DNA of 64,000 nt from NCBI GenBank assembly GCA_035550375.1, contig DASZPH010000076.1:1-64000 (forward strand), written 5' to 3'. Below, piece after piece: positions 41,467-51,700 of this stretch (position 1 is the stretch's first letter; every line of letters begins with the position of its first letter). The notes under the pieces were generated by a model. It saw nothing but the letters and a program-made list of their open reading frames with translations, was not told the DNA's origin and did not search any database. The DNA is from DASSFG01 sp035550375. GTDB taxonomy: Bacteria > Planctomycetota > Planctomycetia > Pirellulales > JAICIG01. Both the position numbers and the translations under genes were made by a program.

Positions 41467-42345
41467 TTATCCTCCGTACCCGCTATACCGATGAAAACCG
41501 CGGTTGAGCGCCACCCGGCTGGCGACCACGAAGAACACGAGCCAGGAGAACTCCAGCAGCAGCTCGTTGATAAGCTCTTGCCCGCGGATTTTTCCCAGGA
41601 AGACGGCCGACGGAAAATAGGCCAGGTATTTCAGCGGGAGCAGCCCCACCAGGTCGCCCCACACGCCGGGGAGCATGTCGATCGGGAACATGTGCCCGGA
41701 AAAGAAGAAACTGAACAGCATGTAGACGAACAGCAGCGAACTGACTTCCAGAAACCAGAAGCCAACCATCCCCAGCGTGGCCTCCAGAAAGAAGCCCAGC
41801 AAAAACGACATCACGAGCGACAAGAGGAAGGCGGCCATCGTGGCGGCGTCGGGCCAGCCGGGGAAGAAATCGCGGCACAGAAAAAAAACGAACGCGAACG
41901 GAGCGATCGCCACCGCGTAGTACACCACCTTGTGAGCGACGCGGCCGAGGAAAAGGAAGACGATCATGTCGATCGGCTGGATGAGAAACTTCTTTATCTC
42001 GCCGTTGCGGATTTGCAGGGCGATTCCCGAAGCAAGCCCCGGCATGCTCGAAAACGCCCGGGCGATCATCGTCAACAGGTAATAAGCGATAAAATCGTGG
42101 TAGCTGTAGCCGGCGATGCTCGTGTCTCCGTTGGCCGTGAAGATGGCCTTCCAGAGGAAGACCTGGGTAACGATCGGCAGGAAGCGCATCAGCGTTCCCA
42201 GCGCAAAGTCGCCGCGGTAGACGAGCCGCTCTTCGAGACAAATCCGCAAAATGGTCCACCAGGTCGCCAGGGAACCGGCGCTCGGGGAACCGACGGTCAG
42301 CGAACCGCCCGCCGGGGAACCGCTCGTGCTGGATTCTGCGCTCAT
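41467..42345 (-). CDS. ABC-2 family permease, first subunit
   Basis: 292 residues from the ATG at 42345, 16 bp after the ATPase stop; a longer frame would overlap the ATPase. An N-terminal tail of Gly/Ser/Pro repeats (SGSPAGGSLTVGSPSAGS) is unusual for a permease; the underlying DNA is a degenerate short tandem repeat. Six hydrophobic spans follow, with the loop IRNGEIKKFLIQPIDMIVF. Two different ABC-2 permeases after one ATPase imply a heterodimeric exporter. Such systems export lipids, polysaccharides or toxic compounds; here nothing fixes the substrate. Confidence 0.87.
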   Translation of the reverse strand: MSAESSTSGSPAGGSLTVGSPSAGSLATWWTILRICLEERLVYRGDFALGTLMRFLPIVTQVFLWKAIFTANGDTSIAGYSYHDFIAYYLLTMIARAFSSMPGLASGIALQIRNGEIKKFLIQPIDMIVFLFLGRVAHKVVYYAVAIAPFAFVFFLCRDFFPGWPDAATMAAFLLSLVMSFLLGFFLEATLGMVGFWFLEVSSLLFVYMLFSFFFSGHMFPIDMLPGVWGDLVGLLPLKYLAYFPSAVFLGKIRGQELINELLLEFSWLVFFVVASRVALNRGFHRYSGYGG

Positions 42346-42361
42346 GGCTCGACTGCCCCTC

Positions 42362-43390
42362 CTACGATCCGGCCGCCGCGGCGTTGATCTGTTCCTCGGC
42401 GGCAACCTGTTCGCCCGCCAGCGAAAACATCTCGGCAATCACTTCTTCCAGGGGCGGATCCTCGACGCTCACGTCTTCGATCGTGTAGCGGGCCAGAAGG
42501 TCGGCCAGGACTTCCGGCACTTCCCGGCGAGGGATGCGAAACTTGATTTTCGGGAAATGCGCCTCCAGCGTCTCGCCGTAGCGGCTCAGTTCGGCCGGCG
42601 GCTCGGCGTCCGCCGGGAGCTGCAGGCTGACGATCTTGTGGCTGCTGAAGCGGTCGACGATGCCGGCGAGCGAGCCGTCGTACATGATCCGGCCATGCGC
42701 GATGATCACCACCCGCTTGCAGAGCGCCGCCACGTCTTTCATATAGTGGCTGGTAAGCAGGATCGTGATCCGGCGAAGCTGTTGATAGTGGCGTAAAAAG
42801 GTTTGAATGTTGTGCTGGGCGATGACGTCCAGCCCGATCGTCGGCTCGTCGAGAAACAGGACTTCGGGCGAGTGCAAAAGGGCCGCAATCAGCTCCATTT
42901 TCATCCGCTCGCCTAGCGACAGCTCGCGCACGGGCTGCCTGAGCAGGCCCCGCACCCCCAGCAGGTCGACCAACTCGTCGCGGGTTCGCTCAAAGCGGTC
43001 GGGCTCGATGCGATAGATTTGCTGGTGCAGGCGGAACGATTCCTGGGCCGGCAGATCCCACCAGAGCTGGTTTTTCTGGCCCATCACCAGGGCGAAGCGG
43101 CGGCGGTAAGCGTTGTCGCGCTTCCAGGGAACGTAGCCCATGACGGTCGCGCTGCCGGAAGTGGGCGTGATCACGCCGGACAAGAGCTTGAGCGTTGTCG
43201 TCTTGCCCGCCCCGTTCGGCCCCAGAAAGGCCACGAATTCGCCCTGCTCAACCGCCAGGTCGATGCCCCGCACCGCTTCCACCGTGCGGTACTGGCGGTG
43301 GAAAAGGCCGCCCAGCGAGGCGAGCAACCCCTCCTGCTTCTGGTAAACCCGGTACGACTTGGCGAGTCGGCTGATCTCGATAATGGCCAT
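42362..43390 (-). CDS. ABC transporter ATP-binding protein
   Basis: 342 residues. The nucleotide-binding domain has Walker A GPNGAGKTTT (57-66), the signature as LSLGERMKME (Q replaced by E), Walker B LFLDEPTIGLD, and switch His in LLTSHYMKD. A C-terminal 110-residue extension, rich in Glu and Pro, is typical of NatA/DrrA-type exporters. It heads the three-gene operon. A TATAAT box is at 43400-43405 on the minus strand, about ten bases before the start codon, so the transcript could be nearly leaderless. No clear -35 is visible. Confidence 0.92.
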   Translation of the reverse strand: MAIIEISRLAKSYRVYQKQEGLLASLGGLFHRQYRTVEAVRGIDLAVEQGEFVAFLGPNGAGKTTTLKLLSGVITPTSGSATVMGYVPWKRDNAYRRRFALVMGQKNQLWWDLPAQESFRLHQQIYRIEPDRFERTRDELVDLLGVRGLLRQPVRELSLGERMKMELIAALLHSPEVLFLDEPTIGLDVIAQHNIQTFLRHYQQLRRITILLTSHYMKDVAALCKRVVIIAHGRIMYDGSLAGIVDRFSSHKIVSLQLPADAEPPAELSRYGETLEAHFPKIKFRIPRREVPEVLADLLARYTIEDVSVEDPPLEEVIAEMFSLAGEQVAAEEQINAAAAGS

Positions 43391-43529
43391 GCCGGAAGGA
43401 TTATAGGGTCGAGGGCGGAGCGTGGGGAGTCGGGGAGCGGAGATTGGGGAGAGCGCCGTGTTTGCGGTTCGGCGTCGAGGCGGCTATCCTCGGATCAGCA
43501 AGCCCAGACCCTCAAGGAAATTCCCCCGG

Positions 43530-44735
43530 ATGCGTCACACGCTTTCTTTTGCCGCCGTTTGTCTGTTCTATGGGACAGCGTTGGTCTATGGGGCAGGGCT
43601 CGTCGAGGCCGCCGAAGAAGCGAGTCGGCAACCGGCGACGCTCAGCGACTATTTTCCGCCCGCCGAGGACGCGGGCGGCTGGCGGAGCTTGTTGCCCGAC
43701 CAAGGCGAACCCGACGCCGGACAAAAGACCAAGATCCGCGCCGCGGCGGGCGTCGACTGGGACAAACTGCGTGCGGCATGGCAGCATAACGAGACGGGCG
43801 AGGGGCCGACCGGGCTGATCGTGGTTCGCCGGGGCTATGTCGTCGGAGAGTGGTATCGCGACTGCGAGCGGACGACGGAATTCAACATCTATTCCTGCTC
43901 CAAAGCCTACACCAGCACCGCGTTTGGGATGATCCTCAGCGACTTTGCCGAGGAGGGAGTGAAAGCGGGCCAGGCACTGTCGCTCGACACGCTGGTCTGC
44001 AACGACAAATGGCTCCCCGAATCGCTGCCGCTGACCGACCCGCGCAAGGCACAGATCACGGTCAGGCAGTTGCTAAACATGGCCTCAGGGCTGGGCGAAG
44101 AAAACCCGCCCGACCCTCCGAGCGAGAACAAGCCATTCGAGCCGCAAGGAAAGCCTTTCGAGTGGCTCTTGGGGCACGTTGAGGGGTCGCCGATGGCCAG
44201 GCTGAAGAACGATCCCGCACAGACGTTTCACTATAGCAACGCAGGGGTGGCGCACCTGGTTCTCGCTTTCCACCATGCCACCGGCACCGACTTATATCCC
44301 TTCCTCAGGGAGCGGTTGTTCGATCCGATCGGCATGCGGCAGGCGGGCTGGCTGCAACTCGGCGGCGGCGGTGCCATCGGGCCCTTTAGTCAGGGCTACA
44401 GCGGAGTGACCACGACGGCCCGGGACCACGCCCGGTTCTGCTACCTGGCCCTTCACCGCGGCAAATGGGGAGCGAAGCAGATCGTCCCCTCGGCCTACTA
44501 CGACTTCGCGTGGGCGCCCGCCGCGGTGAAGCCCGACTACGGCGCTCAGTGGTGGGTGTACCCGCATCACAAGGACGGCCCCCGCGACCTGGTGCAGACG
44601 GCCGGCTTCCGCAACAACCACGGTTATGTCGTGCCGAGCCTCGACCTGGTTTTTGTCCGAGTCGGCCGCGGAGACAAGTATCCGCCCGACTTCGAGTCGG
44701 AACTCGTGAAGCAGGTCATCGCGGCGGTCGACTGA
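43530..44735 (+). CDS. Exported class C beta-lactamase-family serine hydrolase
   Basis: 401 residues from ATG 43530, preceded by AAGGAAA. A signal peptide (TLSFAAVCLFYGTALVYGA) comes first. The catalytic Ser122-x2-Lys125 is in YSCSKAY, and a tyrosine-containing YSNAG supplies the YxN motif. The C-terminal HTG-like strand is not obvious, but QTAGFRNNHGYVVPSLDLVFV is in its place. The family includes class C lactamases, esterases and D-aminopeptidases; substrate cannot be set from sequence. QLLNMASGL and HLVLAFHHATG fit the fold. It diverges from the ABC operon. Confidence 0.9.
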   Translation: MRHTLSFAAVCLFYGTALVYGAGLVEAAEEASRQPATLSDYFPPAEDAGGWRSLLPDQGEPDAGQKTKIRAAAGVDWDKLRAAWQHNETGEGPTGLIVVRRGYVVGEWYRDCERTTEFNIYSCSKAYTSTAFGMILSDFAEEGVKAGQALSLDTLVCNDKWLPESLPLTDPRKAQITVRQLLNMASGLGEENPPDPPSENKPFEPQGKPFEWLLGHVEGSPMARLKNDPAQTFHYSNAGVAHLVLAFHHATGTDLYPFLRERLFDPIGMRQAGWLQLGGGGAIGPFSQGYSGVTTTARDHARFCYLALHRGKWGAKQIVPSAYYDFAWAPAAVKPDYGAQWWVYPHHKDGPRDLVQTAGFRNNHGYVVPSLDLVFVRVGRGDKYPPDFESELVKQVIAAVD

Positions 44736-44952
44736 GCATCCACCGCTGCTGGGAATCGGAGTCTCACACTGAGTCTCACACCCAATTAACGTTGAAGAAG
44801 TTCAAGGCGATCGCCTCGACGTTGGGATGTCGGCACTGCCACCCGAGTTCGTCGCTGTGACGCCGTTTTGGTTGCGGCTCAAGGCCGCACTGGCAACGTT
44901 ACGGCCAAAATCCCTTTTTACCCAACGCTCGCGAAGCTGATCGACCAGCGCC

Positions 44953-46782
44953 TTAAAGATCCGAGCCCGTTCGGATCACCATTTTGTCCGCCTCGGCCAC
45001 GCAGACGAGGTCGAACTGCGAAAGGATAAGCTCCAGCGCGGATTTCAGCGTGATGCCTTTCACGAAGCGAGTAAGGGGCTTCTCCAATCTCATGTCCCTG
45101 GCGAGACATTCGTCGTCGAGTTCGATCTCGATGTTATGGCTCTTCGACAGATCAGCAGCCAAGCCTTTCAAAGACCGGTTCTTGAGATCGAGTCCGCTCG
45201 GCCGCGACAATGCCTCGGCGAGCTTCGGCGACAATGGCTCGCCGTCTGGTAACACGGGCAAGTCGATAGTCTTTTTCGGCAAGGGCTTGGAAGTGATCAA
45301 GAGCACCTCGTGGTGGATGGTAAACGCCAGTCCAAGCGGCTCGAGCACCGTTTGCAACGCGTCGCGCAACGTGACTCCCTTCCGCTTCGCCGTGATCGGA
45401 GTGTCGGAACCCACGCCGGCGGCGGACATCGACTTGTAATCAAGCTGCACCCCTATCTCGTGCCGTTCCGCGATGTACTCGACCACGTCGCTCAACGGCT
45501 GGTTGGCGAAGTCCATCTCCGTCTTTTCGTTCAGCGCGGTTTGAACCGCCAGCACGTTCAGATAGAAAAGGCTGACGTTCGCCCCCGTCACGCGAACCGA
45601 ACCGAGCCGCGGCAGATCCGCCAGGCTTTCGAGTCCGGGTCCGGAGACCCTGGTGCGCGAGAGATCGAGCCGACGGAGTGAGACCAGCGGCTTCAAATAG
45701 GCCAGCCCCGCGTCCGCGATCGGCGTGTCGGCGAGGTCGAGCGTCTCGAGTTTGTCCATTTTGGCCAAGGCTTGCAGGGCCGCATCACTCAGCCGGGTGC
45801 CGCGGAGCTGCAGGGAAACCAGGTTCTTCAGCCCGTGCAGGCGTTTCACTCCCAACTCGGTGATGGCCGTGCCGCTGAGGTCGAGCAGCGTCAGATCGCC
45901 CCATCCCGCGATGACGCTCGTCGAGGCGTCGGTGACTCGCGTGCCCGCGAGCGTCAACTTCGACAAGCGTGGCAGATGTGCGATCGCCTCCATCCCCGTG
46001 TCGCCGACGCGCGTCTCGTCCAGGGCCAGCACCGCCAGCTTGTTGAGTCTTTCGAGCGCCGCCAGGCCGGCGTCGCCGATTTGCGTTTGTTGCAGTCCCA
46101 GTTGCCGGAGGTTCGTGCCGTTGCGCAGGTGTTGAAGAGCGATGTCGCCAACGCCGGTCTTGTTCAGCGTGACGACGGCCAAATTGGGAAACTGCGCCAG
46201 CGGAGCGATGCCCGCGTCGCTTGCGGGCGTGCTGGCCAGGTTGACCGATTGAAGGTTCTTGAGAGCGGTCAACGCTTGAAAGCCGCGGCCGGTGACGGCC
46301 GTGTGATTGAGGTCGAGCGTCTCCAGCTTTTTGAGTGGTCGCAAGTGTTCGAGACCCCGGTCGGTCACCGCGGCGTGATTCAGGTCCAGGATCTTCAGAT
46401 TCGGCAGCCGCAGCCTCGCCAACTGATCGTCGGTGGCGTCTGGCAGATCGAGTCGCTCCAGCTCGGGAAAGGCCGCCAGCGCGGCGATCGCCTCGTCTGG
46501 GACTTTGCCGCGAGGCTCAAACCGTGCCGCTTGGAACTCGTGTTTGACGTTGAAGAGATCTTGCCTCTCGCCGCGCGCCCGGAGTTTTTCGATATCGGGC
46601 CACGCCTCTCCGCCGGCCGCTTGAATCGCCGCCAATGCCGCTGTCCGATCGGCGAGCGAGGGCGGGTCGTCGGCGCGGAGCCGACCGCCCCCGAGCATCC
46701 CGGCAAGCGCCATGAACAGCGCCAGCGACCCACACAACCTGACATCTCGACGCATTCGATCGACGAGGTTCATGATTCCCAT
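44953..46782 (-). CDS. Secreted leucine-rich repeat protein with two C-terminal STN-like domains
   Basis: 609 residues. The signal peptide is near residues 15-38 (GSLALFMALAGMLGGGRL). From about 105 to 405 come some thirteen repeats of about 24 residues of the type LxxLDLxxTxVTDxGLxxL (for example KLETLDLADTPIADAGLAYL), a curved LRR solenoid. Two small alpha/beta domains then follow, about 425-505 and 530-605: each has a leading ANQPLSDVVEYIAE or NRSLKGLAADLSK element, a GVTLRDAL/GITLKSAL helix and a closing VLLITSK/KMVIRTG strand, the plan of the secretin/TonB short N-terminal (STN) domain. The fusion looks like an envelope or recognition protein. The start may be the fourth codon Met. Confidence 0.85.
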   Translation of the reverse strand: MGIMNLVDRMRRDVRLCGSLALFMALAGMLGGGRLRADDPPSLADRTAALAAIQAAGGEAWPDIEKLRARGERQDLFNVKHEFQAARFEPRGKVPDEAIAALAAFPELERLDLPDATDDQLARLRLPNLKILDLNHAAVTDRGLEHLRPLKKLETLDLNHTAVTGRGFQALTALKNLQSVNLASTPASDAGIAPLAQFPNLAVVTLNKTGVGDIALQHLRNGTNLRQLGLQQTQIGDAGLAALERLNKLAVLALDETRVGDTGMEAIAHLPRLSKLTLAGTRVTDASTSVIAGWGDLTLLDLSGTAITELGVKRLHGLKNLVSLQLRGTRLSDAALQALAKMDKLETLDLADTPIADAGLAYLKPLVSLRRLDLSRTRVSGPGLESLADLPRLGSVRVTGANVSLFYLNVLAVQTALNEKTEMDFANQPLSDVVEYIAERHEIGVQLDYKSMSAAGVGSDTPITAKRKGVTLRDALQTVLEPLGLAFTIHHEVLLITSKPLPKKTIDLPVLPDGEPLSPKLAEALSRPSGLDLKNRSLKGLAADLSKSHNIEIELDDECLARDMRLEKPLTRFVKGITLKSALELILSQFDLVCVAEADKMVIRTGSDL

Positions 46783-46945
46783 TCCCGGACGTTGCTGGCC
46801 GACTGGCAGACAGACGCCCTTCAGGGGACATGTGGGCCCATCGGAGAACCGGCATCGAGGTGCAGGCGGCCCGCCTGCCCGCCGGTGCTCGGATAGCCTC
46901 TAAAAGTCGCGGAAAACCCTTTCTAACTTCTAGCCCTTCGGCCCC

Positions 46946-47377
46946 TTACCGGCCTACCGGCGAGCCATCCTGCCAGAAGAACTGGAACTCCGGCATCGTG
47001 CCGCTATCGTCATAAACGGCCAAAGGAAAATGCCCTTTGCAGGCCGCACAGAACGTCGAGGCATAAAACGACGGTTGACGGGCGAACGTCTGAGCGATCG
47101 TCAAGCCCATTCGTGTCACCGTTCCGCAAACGACGTGCTGATAGCTGAACCGTAGCGGTCGGATCAGGCCCAGTTGTATTTCTTCGTCCGGCAAGACGAG
47201 ATAGGCCGCTTGCTGCTGGTTCGACTGCAATTCTCGCAGGCCGGGATGAGTGGGGTCCGTTGTAATCATGACCCGGCTCTCGCCGAAGATCCCGTCCGGG
47301 ATACGCGGTTCCTCCCGAACCTCTTCAACGATCTGGCCAGGGATGCGGCCAAGCCCGAAATTGTTGAACAAGCCCAT
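46946..47377 (-). CDS. Hypothetical protein with a CxxC pair
   Basis: 143 residues. No membrane segment and no signal peptide. Hydrophobic and charged residues are mixed, with VVCGTVTRMGL, FYASTFCAACKGHFPLAVY, and a terminal MPEFQFFWQDGSPVG. Cys in FCAACKGHFP could bind a metal together with Cys of VVCG. The start MGLFNNFGLGRIPGQ is polar. No family recognised. A dispersed repeat (47411-47439) follows on its 5' side; the next gene on the minus strand is a radical SAM protein 55 bp upstream, so they might be co-transcribed. Confidence 0.55.
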   Translation of the reverse strand: MGLFNNFGLGRIPGQIVEEVREEPRIPDGIFGESRVMITTDPTHPGLRELQSNQQQAAYLVLPDEEIQLGLIRPLRFSYQHVVCGTVTRMGLTIAQTFARQPSFYASTFCAACKGHFPLAVYDDSGTMPEFQFFWQDGSPVGR

Positions 47378-47410
47378 AGTCTGTGGCCTCCGCGTCCAAC
47401 GGTGCCAGGC

Positions 47411-47439
47411 GACGGCACACGGAGCACGCCTGCTACTTT
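47411..47439. repeat. Copy of the GCCTGCTACTTT / CGGCACAC dispersed repeat
   Basis: GACGGCACACGGAGCACG followed by CCTGCTACTTT; the inverse complement is AAAGTAGCAGGCGTGCTCC then GTGTGCCGTC. The core matches the pair of copies at 33143-33272. Lies in the 55-bp gap between two minus-strand genes and overlaps the 3' end of the radical SAM gene. Confidence 0.6.
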
Positions 47440-48653
47440 ACCTGCGTCAGCGCGCCCGGTTCCGAATACGTCCCGAAATCGTTGAACCAGTGCTTCTTGG
47501 CGAAGCGGTAGAACCAGTTCTTCTCGGGTATTTCCTCGCCCGGAGCGAATTGCGAGGGGCGAGGACGCATCGCCTCCAACTCGGCGGCAGCTTGCCGCCG
47601 GGCGGTCGTGTCGCGGGCCGAATGCTTGACGACGAGCTGCTTTAACAGGTCGGGCCTCTCCAACACGATGCAGCCCCGCGTGGCCGAGGCCGCAACCTGG
47701 CGAAAGTCGTGCAAGAAGGCCGATTCACGGAACGTCTCGCGCAAAGGCCGCTCGTCGTGAATCGACTCCCTGGCGAACTGCACGATCGGGCAGGGCTCGA
47801 TGTCGCCCCAGGGGTTGATGTGATGGCTGATGCCGGTCGCCGCCGGGCAAAGGGCCTGGCCCTGATGGTCGTAATAGGCGTCGATGATGCCGATCGGCTT
47901 CTTGGCCCGCATGTCGACCACGAACTGCCGCGCTCGCCGCTGCTGCTCGGGTGAAAGGGCGAGCTGCGGGTTCGCGTCCGGCCCCACGGGGCGATAGACG
48001 TGATACCAGAGGTACATCACGCCCATCGAAATCAGCCGGTCGACCCAGGCCTCGTTGAGCAGGTCGTCGATGTTCGTTTGGCAGAGGCTCGTGCACACGC
48101 CCGTGAGCAGCTTGTTGGCCAGGCAGTTGTGCAGGCCCTCCATCGTCTTGGAGAGCACGTTCAGCCGGCCGCGCCGCTCGTCGCTGACGATCTCGGAGCC
48201 CTCGACGCTGATCAAGGGGGTGACGTTGCCCATCCGCCGCAGCGCCTTGGCCACCTCGTCGGTGATCAGGTGGCCGTTGGTGAACACCTGGAAGTAGCAG
48301 TCGGGGTGGGCCGCCAGTATCTCCAGCAACTGCGGGTGCATGAACGGCTCGCCCCCCAGGATCCCGAAGAAGCTGTTCCCCGCCTCTTTGGCCTGGCCGA
48401 TGAGTCGGTTCATGGCGGCCAGGTCGATCGTCTGCTGCGGGGCCGCCACGTCGACCCAGCAGCCCTGGCAGCGCAGGTTGCAGCTATTGACCACCGAGAT
48501 ATAGAGGAAGGGCGGAAAATACTCTCCGTTGCGGCGGCGGCGCTTGAACTTCTGCACCGACCGCATCCCCTTGAAGCCCATGTTCCAAGCCAGCTTCCAC
48601 ACCAGCCGCTTGTCGGTCTCCAGCAGGACGCGCTTCGCCATTTTCAGATACAT
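47433..48653 (-). CDS. Radical SAM/SPASM-like protein
   Basis: 406 residues from the ATG at 48653; a frame start at 48746 adds 31 residues with no homology sign. The SAM-binding cluster motif is Cys58-x3-Cys62-x2-Cys65 in SCNLRCQGCW, followed by GNSFFGILGGEPFMHP (GGEP motif), FQVFTNGHLI and ISVEGSEIVSD. Further Cys occur in CTSLCQTNID and in ALCPAATGISHHINPWGDIEPCPI, as in SPASM-type auxiliary cluster regions. Radical SAM/SPASM enzymes modify peptides, proteins or small molecules; none of the usual peptide partners is adjacent, so the substrate is unknown. HpnH-type hopanoid enzymes share part of this layout, but no other hopanoid genes are seen. Confidence 0.83.
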   Translation of the reverse strand: MYLKMAKRVLLETDKRLVWKLAWNMGFKGMRSVQKFKRRRRNGEYFPPFLYISVVNSCNLRCQGCWVDVAAPQQTIDLAAMNRLIGQAKEAGNSFFGILGGEPFMHPQLLEILAAHPDCYFQVFTNGHLITDEVAKALRRMGNVTPLISVEGSEIVSDERRGRLNVLSKTMEGLHNCLANKLLTGVCTSLCQTNIDDLLNEAWVDRLISMGVMYLWYHVYRPVGPDANPQLALSPEQQRRARQFVVDMRAKKPIGIIDAYYDHQGQALCPAATGISHHINPWGDIEPCPIVQFARESIHDERPLRETFRESAFLHDFRQVAASATRGCIVLERPDLLKQLVVKHSARDTTARRQAAAELEAMRPRPSQFAPGEEIPEKNWFYRFAKKHWFNDFGTYSEPGALTQVK

Positions 48654-48784
48654 GGTGGTTGCGGCGGTGTGAGGTGAGGGATTGGTTTTTAAGTAGCCTT
48701 GCTCTAGATGGGGAAGACGCGCCGGCCCCTCCCGTTTTTCGTTCATTCTTTATGGGACGGCCTGGGAAGGCCATCCTCCGCCGT

Positions 48785-51700
48785 CTAGCGGGTTGCTGCC
48801 GTGGTGGAGACCTCGGGAGAAAGTTCGAGTTTCAGGTTGCGGAAACGGACTTCCGTGGCGCCCCCCGAGTGAAGCTGCAAGGCGAACACGCCCCGCTGGC
48901 TCCCCTCTTGATCGTCGAGATCGACACAGAGCTGGCCGTTGATCCGGGTGCGGAGCCGGCTTCCCTGCGCGACGATCTCGTACTCGTTCCACTCGCCCGG
49001 CTTGACGAAGGCTTCGCCCGAGCGATCCCAGATCAGTCCTCGGCCGTGCTCCTCGTACAATTTGCCCCACCACCCCGCCCCGATGTCGGCCTGATAGCCT
49101 CGCACCTCGCCGTCGTCGATCGCCTCGCTGCGGAACTGGATGCCGCTGTTCCCCTCGTTGGCCACCAGTTTCACCTCGAGCGTCAAGCGAAAATCGCCGA
49201 CCGCCAGATCGCCGATCAAGAACTCGTTGCGCCCCAGTCCGGTCGTTTTCCCCACGATCTCGCCTTGTTCCACGCTCCATAGTCCCTCTCGGCCTCGCCA
49301 GCCGGTCAGGTCGCGGCCGTTGAAAAACAGCGAAACGTTGTCGGCGGTCGCGAGCATGGGCGTCTGAGACGGGCTGGCCAGATAAGCCAACAGCGAGCGC
49401 ACCTCGTGGTCGCCCATCGGCTTGAGCTGGTCGTCTGGCATCATCGACTTGGGACTCAGCTCCCGCTCGTCGATGTCGCTCTTCAGGACCGTCACCGTCT
49501 CGTTCGCCAGGGCCAGTTGCAGCGAGTCCTGGTTTTCGTTGCGGACGATCCCCGTGAGCGTCCGACCGTCGGTGGTTTGAATCACCACGGCCTGGTAGTC
49601 CTTGCCGATCAGGGCGCTGGGGTCGACCAGATTGCTGAGGATGTAGTCGAGGTTGGGCCGGTTCGAGCCGGTGATGTCGGGCCCGACCTTCCCGCCCGTG
49701 CCGAAGAGCGTGTGGCACTGCTGGCAGGTCTTGGCGAAAAGGGCCCGGCCCAGCATCACGTCGGGGGGCGGTCCCGGCTTGCTCGCGAGCGCCTTGTAGC
49801 GCTCGATCAGTTTCCGTCTTTCTTCGGGCGTATCGTTCACCGCGCCCCAGACCGCGTTGATCTGCTCGTCGAGTCCCTTGTCCTTCAAATTGCGAATCTG
49901 CCGCACGAGTTCGCCCGACAAGTCGGCCCGCGCCACCCGGTTGTCGCCGACCGCCGCCAGCAGGGCGGCCGCATATTCGGCCCGCGAAACGAGCGTGGCC
50001 AGGGCATCTCGCTTTTCGTCCGGATTCAGCCCGCCATACGCTTTGAGGACGAGCTGCGGGGTGCGCGGGTCGCTGTACGCGGCCAGGGCCCGCAGCGCGG
50101 GCCGACGCATGGCCGCCTCGTCGAGCAGACGGTACAGAATCGGGGGCAGGCCGGGGTCTCGTTCTTTGACGAGCGCCGCCAGCGCCTCCTGTCGTGCCCG
50201 CGGGTCCGCTTTCGCGTCGGCCAGCGTTTGCTCCAGTCGGCCGAAGGCCCGTTTATCACCAAAGGTCAGGGCGATGGCGGTCGCCAGCGAGCCGATCTGC
50301 GGGTCGCCCGTCTTGAGCAGGCGATCGTAAACCGGGGACCAGCCCTCCGGCATCGCGAGCTGCCGCTTGCCTTGCAGACCCACGTTCATCTGCTCAAGCA
50401 GTTCGCGCTGCGCGTCGACTTTCTTTCCGTCGATTCGCTTCACGAGCATGGCCAGGGCTTCGGGCGAAGCGAACTGGGCCAGGCGGCGGACCAGGTATTG
50501 CTGCACCAGCGGCACCCGCGTGCGGTCGAGCACCGCGGCCGCCTCGGCCGGGTTCCACTCCACCAGCGGCTCGGCGGCGTACCAATACATGAGCGGTAGG
50601 TTGTGATCGGTCGCGTCTTCGGCGTGCTCCACCAGGCGGCGAACGATCGGCACCCGCTCTTCGCGAGACAGCCGGTCTGCCGCCGACGCCAGGTAGAGCC
50701 GCACGACCTGCGACGAATCGTTAGCCGCCATTTCCGCGAGCGTCTTAAGCGTGGCGGCCGAGGGCTGGCGGTCTTCCACCGCAAGCTGGATCGTCCAGGC
50801 GCGAACGTAGGGGTCGTCGTGGGAGAGGCCACGGGCGATACGCTCTTCGTTCAGCCCGCCGACCGCGTGCAGGGCCCACAAGCCGCGCAGCCGCCGGGTC
50901 GACTCGGCATGTTCGAAGGCCAATTTCGCGAGCGGCTGATGCAGCGCCGCATTCACACCCCGCTCTTGCAGAATCCGTCGGGCGTGCCGCACGTACCAAT
51001 CGTTTTCGTTGAGCAGCAGTTCGATCAGCTCGGCGTCGCTCTTGGCGGCTAGATCGACCTTGACGGGCTTGGCGTTCTTGTAGCTGACTTTGAAGATGCG
51101 GCCGTTGGTTCGGTCGTGGCCGGCCGCGTTGCCGTGATGGCATTGATTGGCGTCGTACCAGTCGATCATGTACATCTGGCCGTCGGGCCCGTACTGCAAA
51201 TTGAGAATTTGCGACCACGAATCGTTGGCCAGCAAAAAGTCGGGCGCCCGGTCGCCCACGTAGCCGGAGCCCTTCGGCGCGAGGCGATCTTCGTTGAGCC
51301 GGGCGCCGTGGATGTTGTTCATGAAGATCTGGTTGCGGTACTCTTCCGGCCAGCTCCCGCCGAGATAAATCATCGCGCCGGCATGGGCGTGTCCGCCCCC
51401 GGCCGCGTCAGACCGGTTGTTGCCTCCGTGGGGCGTGTCGCCGATCCAATGCCGGTGCAGGGCGATCGTCTGAATGTCGCTATAGGTGTAGGGGTTGAAA
51501 TGCTGCCCGGCCTGGCGCTGATACCGCCCCCCCTGGATCATGTGGTAGAGGTGCGGAATCACGCAGGCCGTCAAGAAGGCCTGTCCCTGATCGTTGAAGT
51601 CGACGCCCCAGGGATTGCTCGTGCCCTGGGCGAAAACCTCGAACTCGTGTTTGGTGGGGTGATACCGCCAGAGGGCCGCGTTGAGGGGCGTTCGCTGATC

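Noticed and set aside
44883..44906. Possible terminator GGCCG ... CGGCC followed by a T tract between convergent genes
   Set aside because: The stem is only five bases and the T run begins nine bases after it, too weak to report as a feature.
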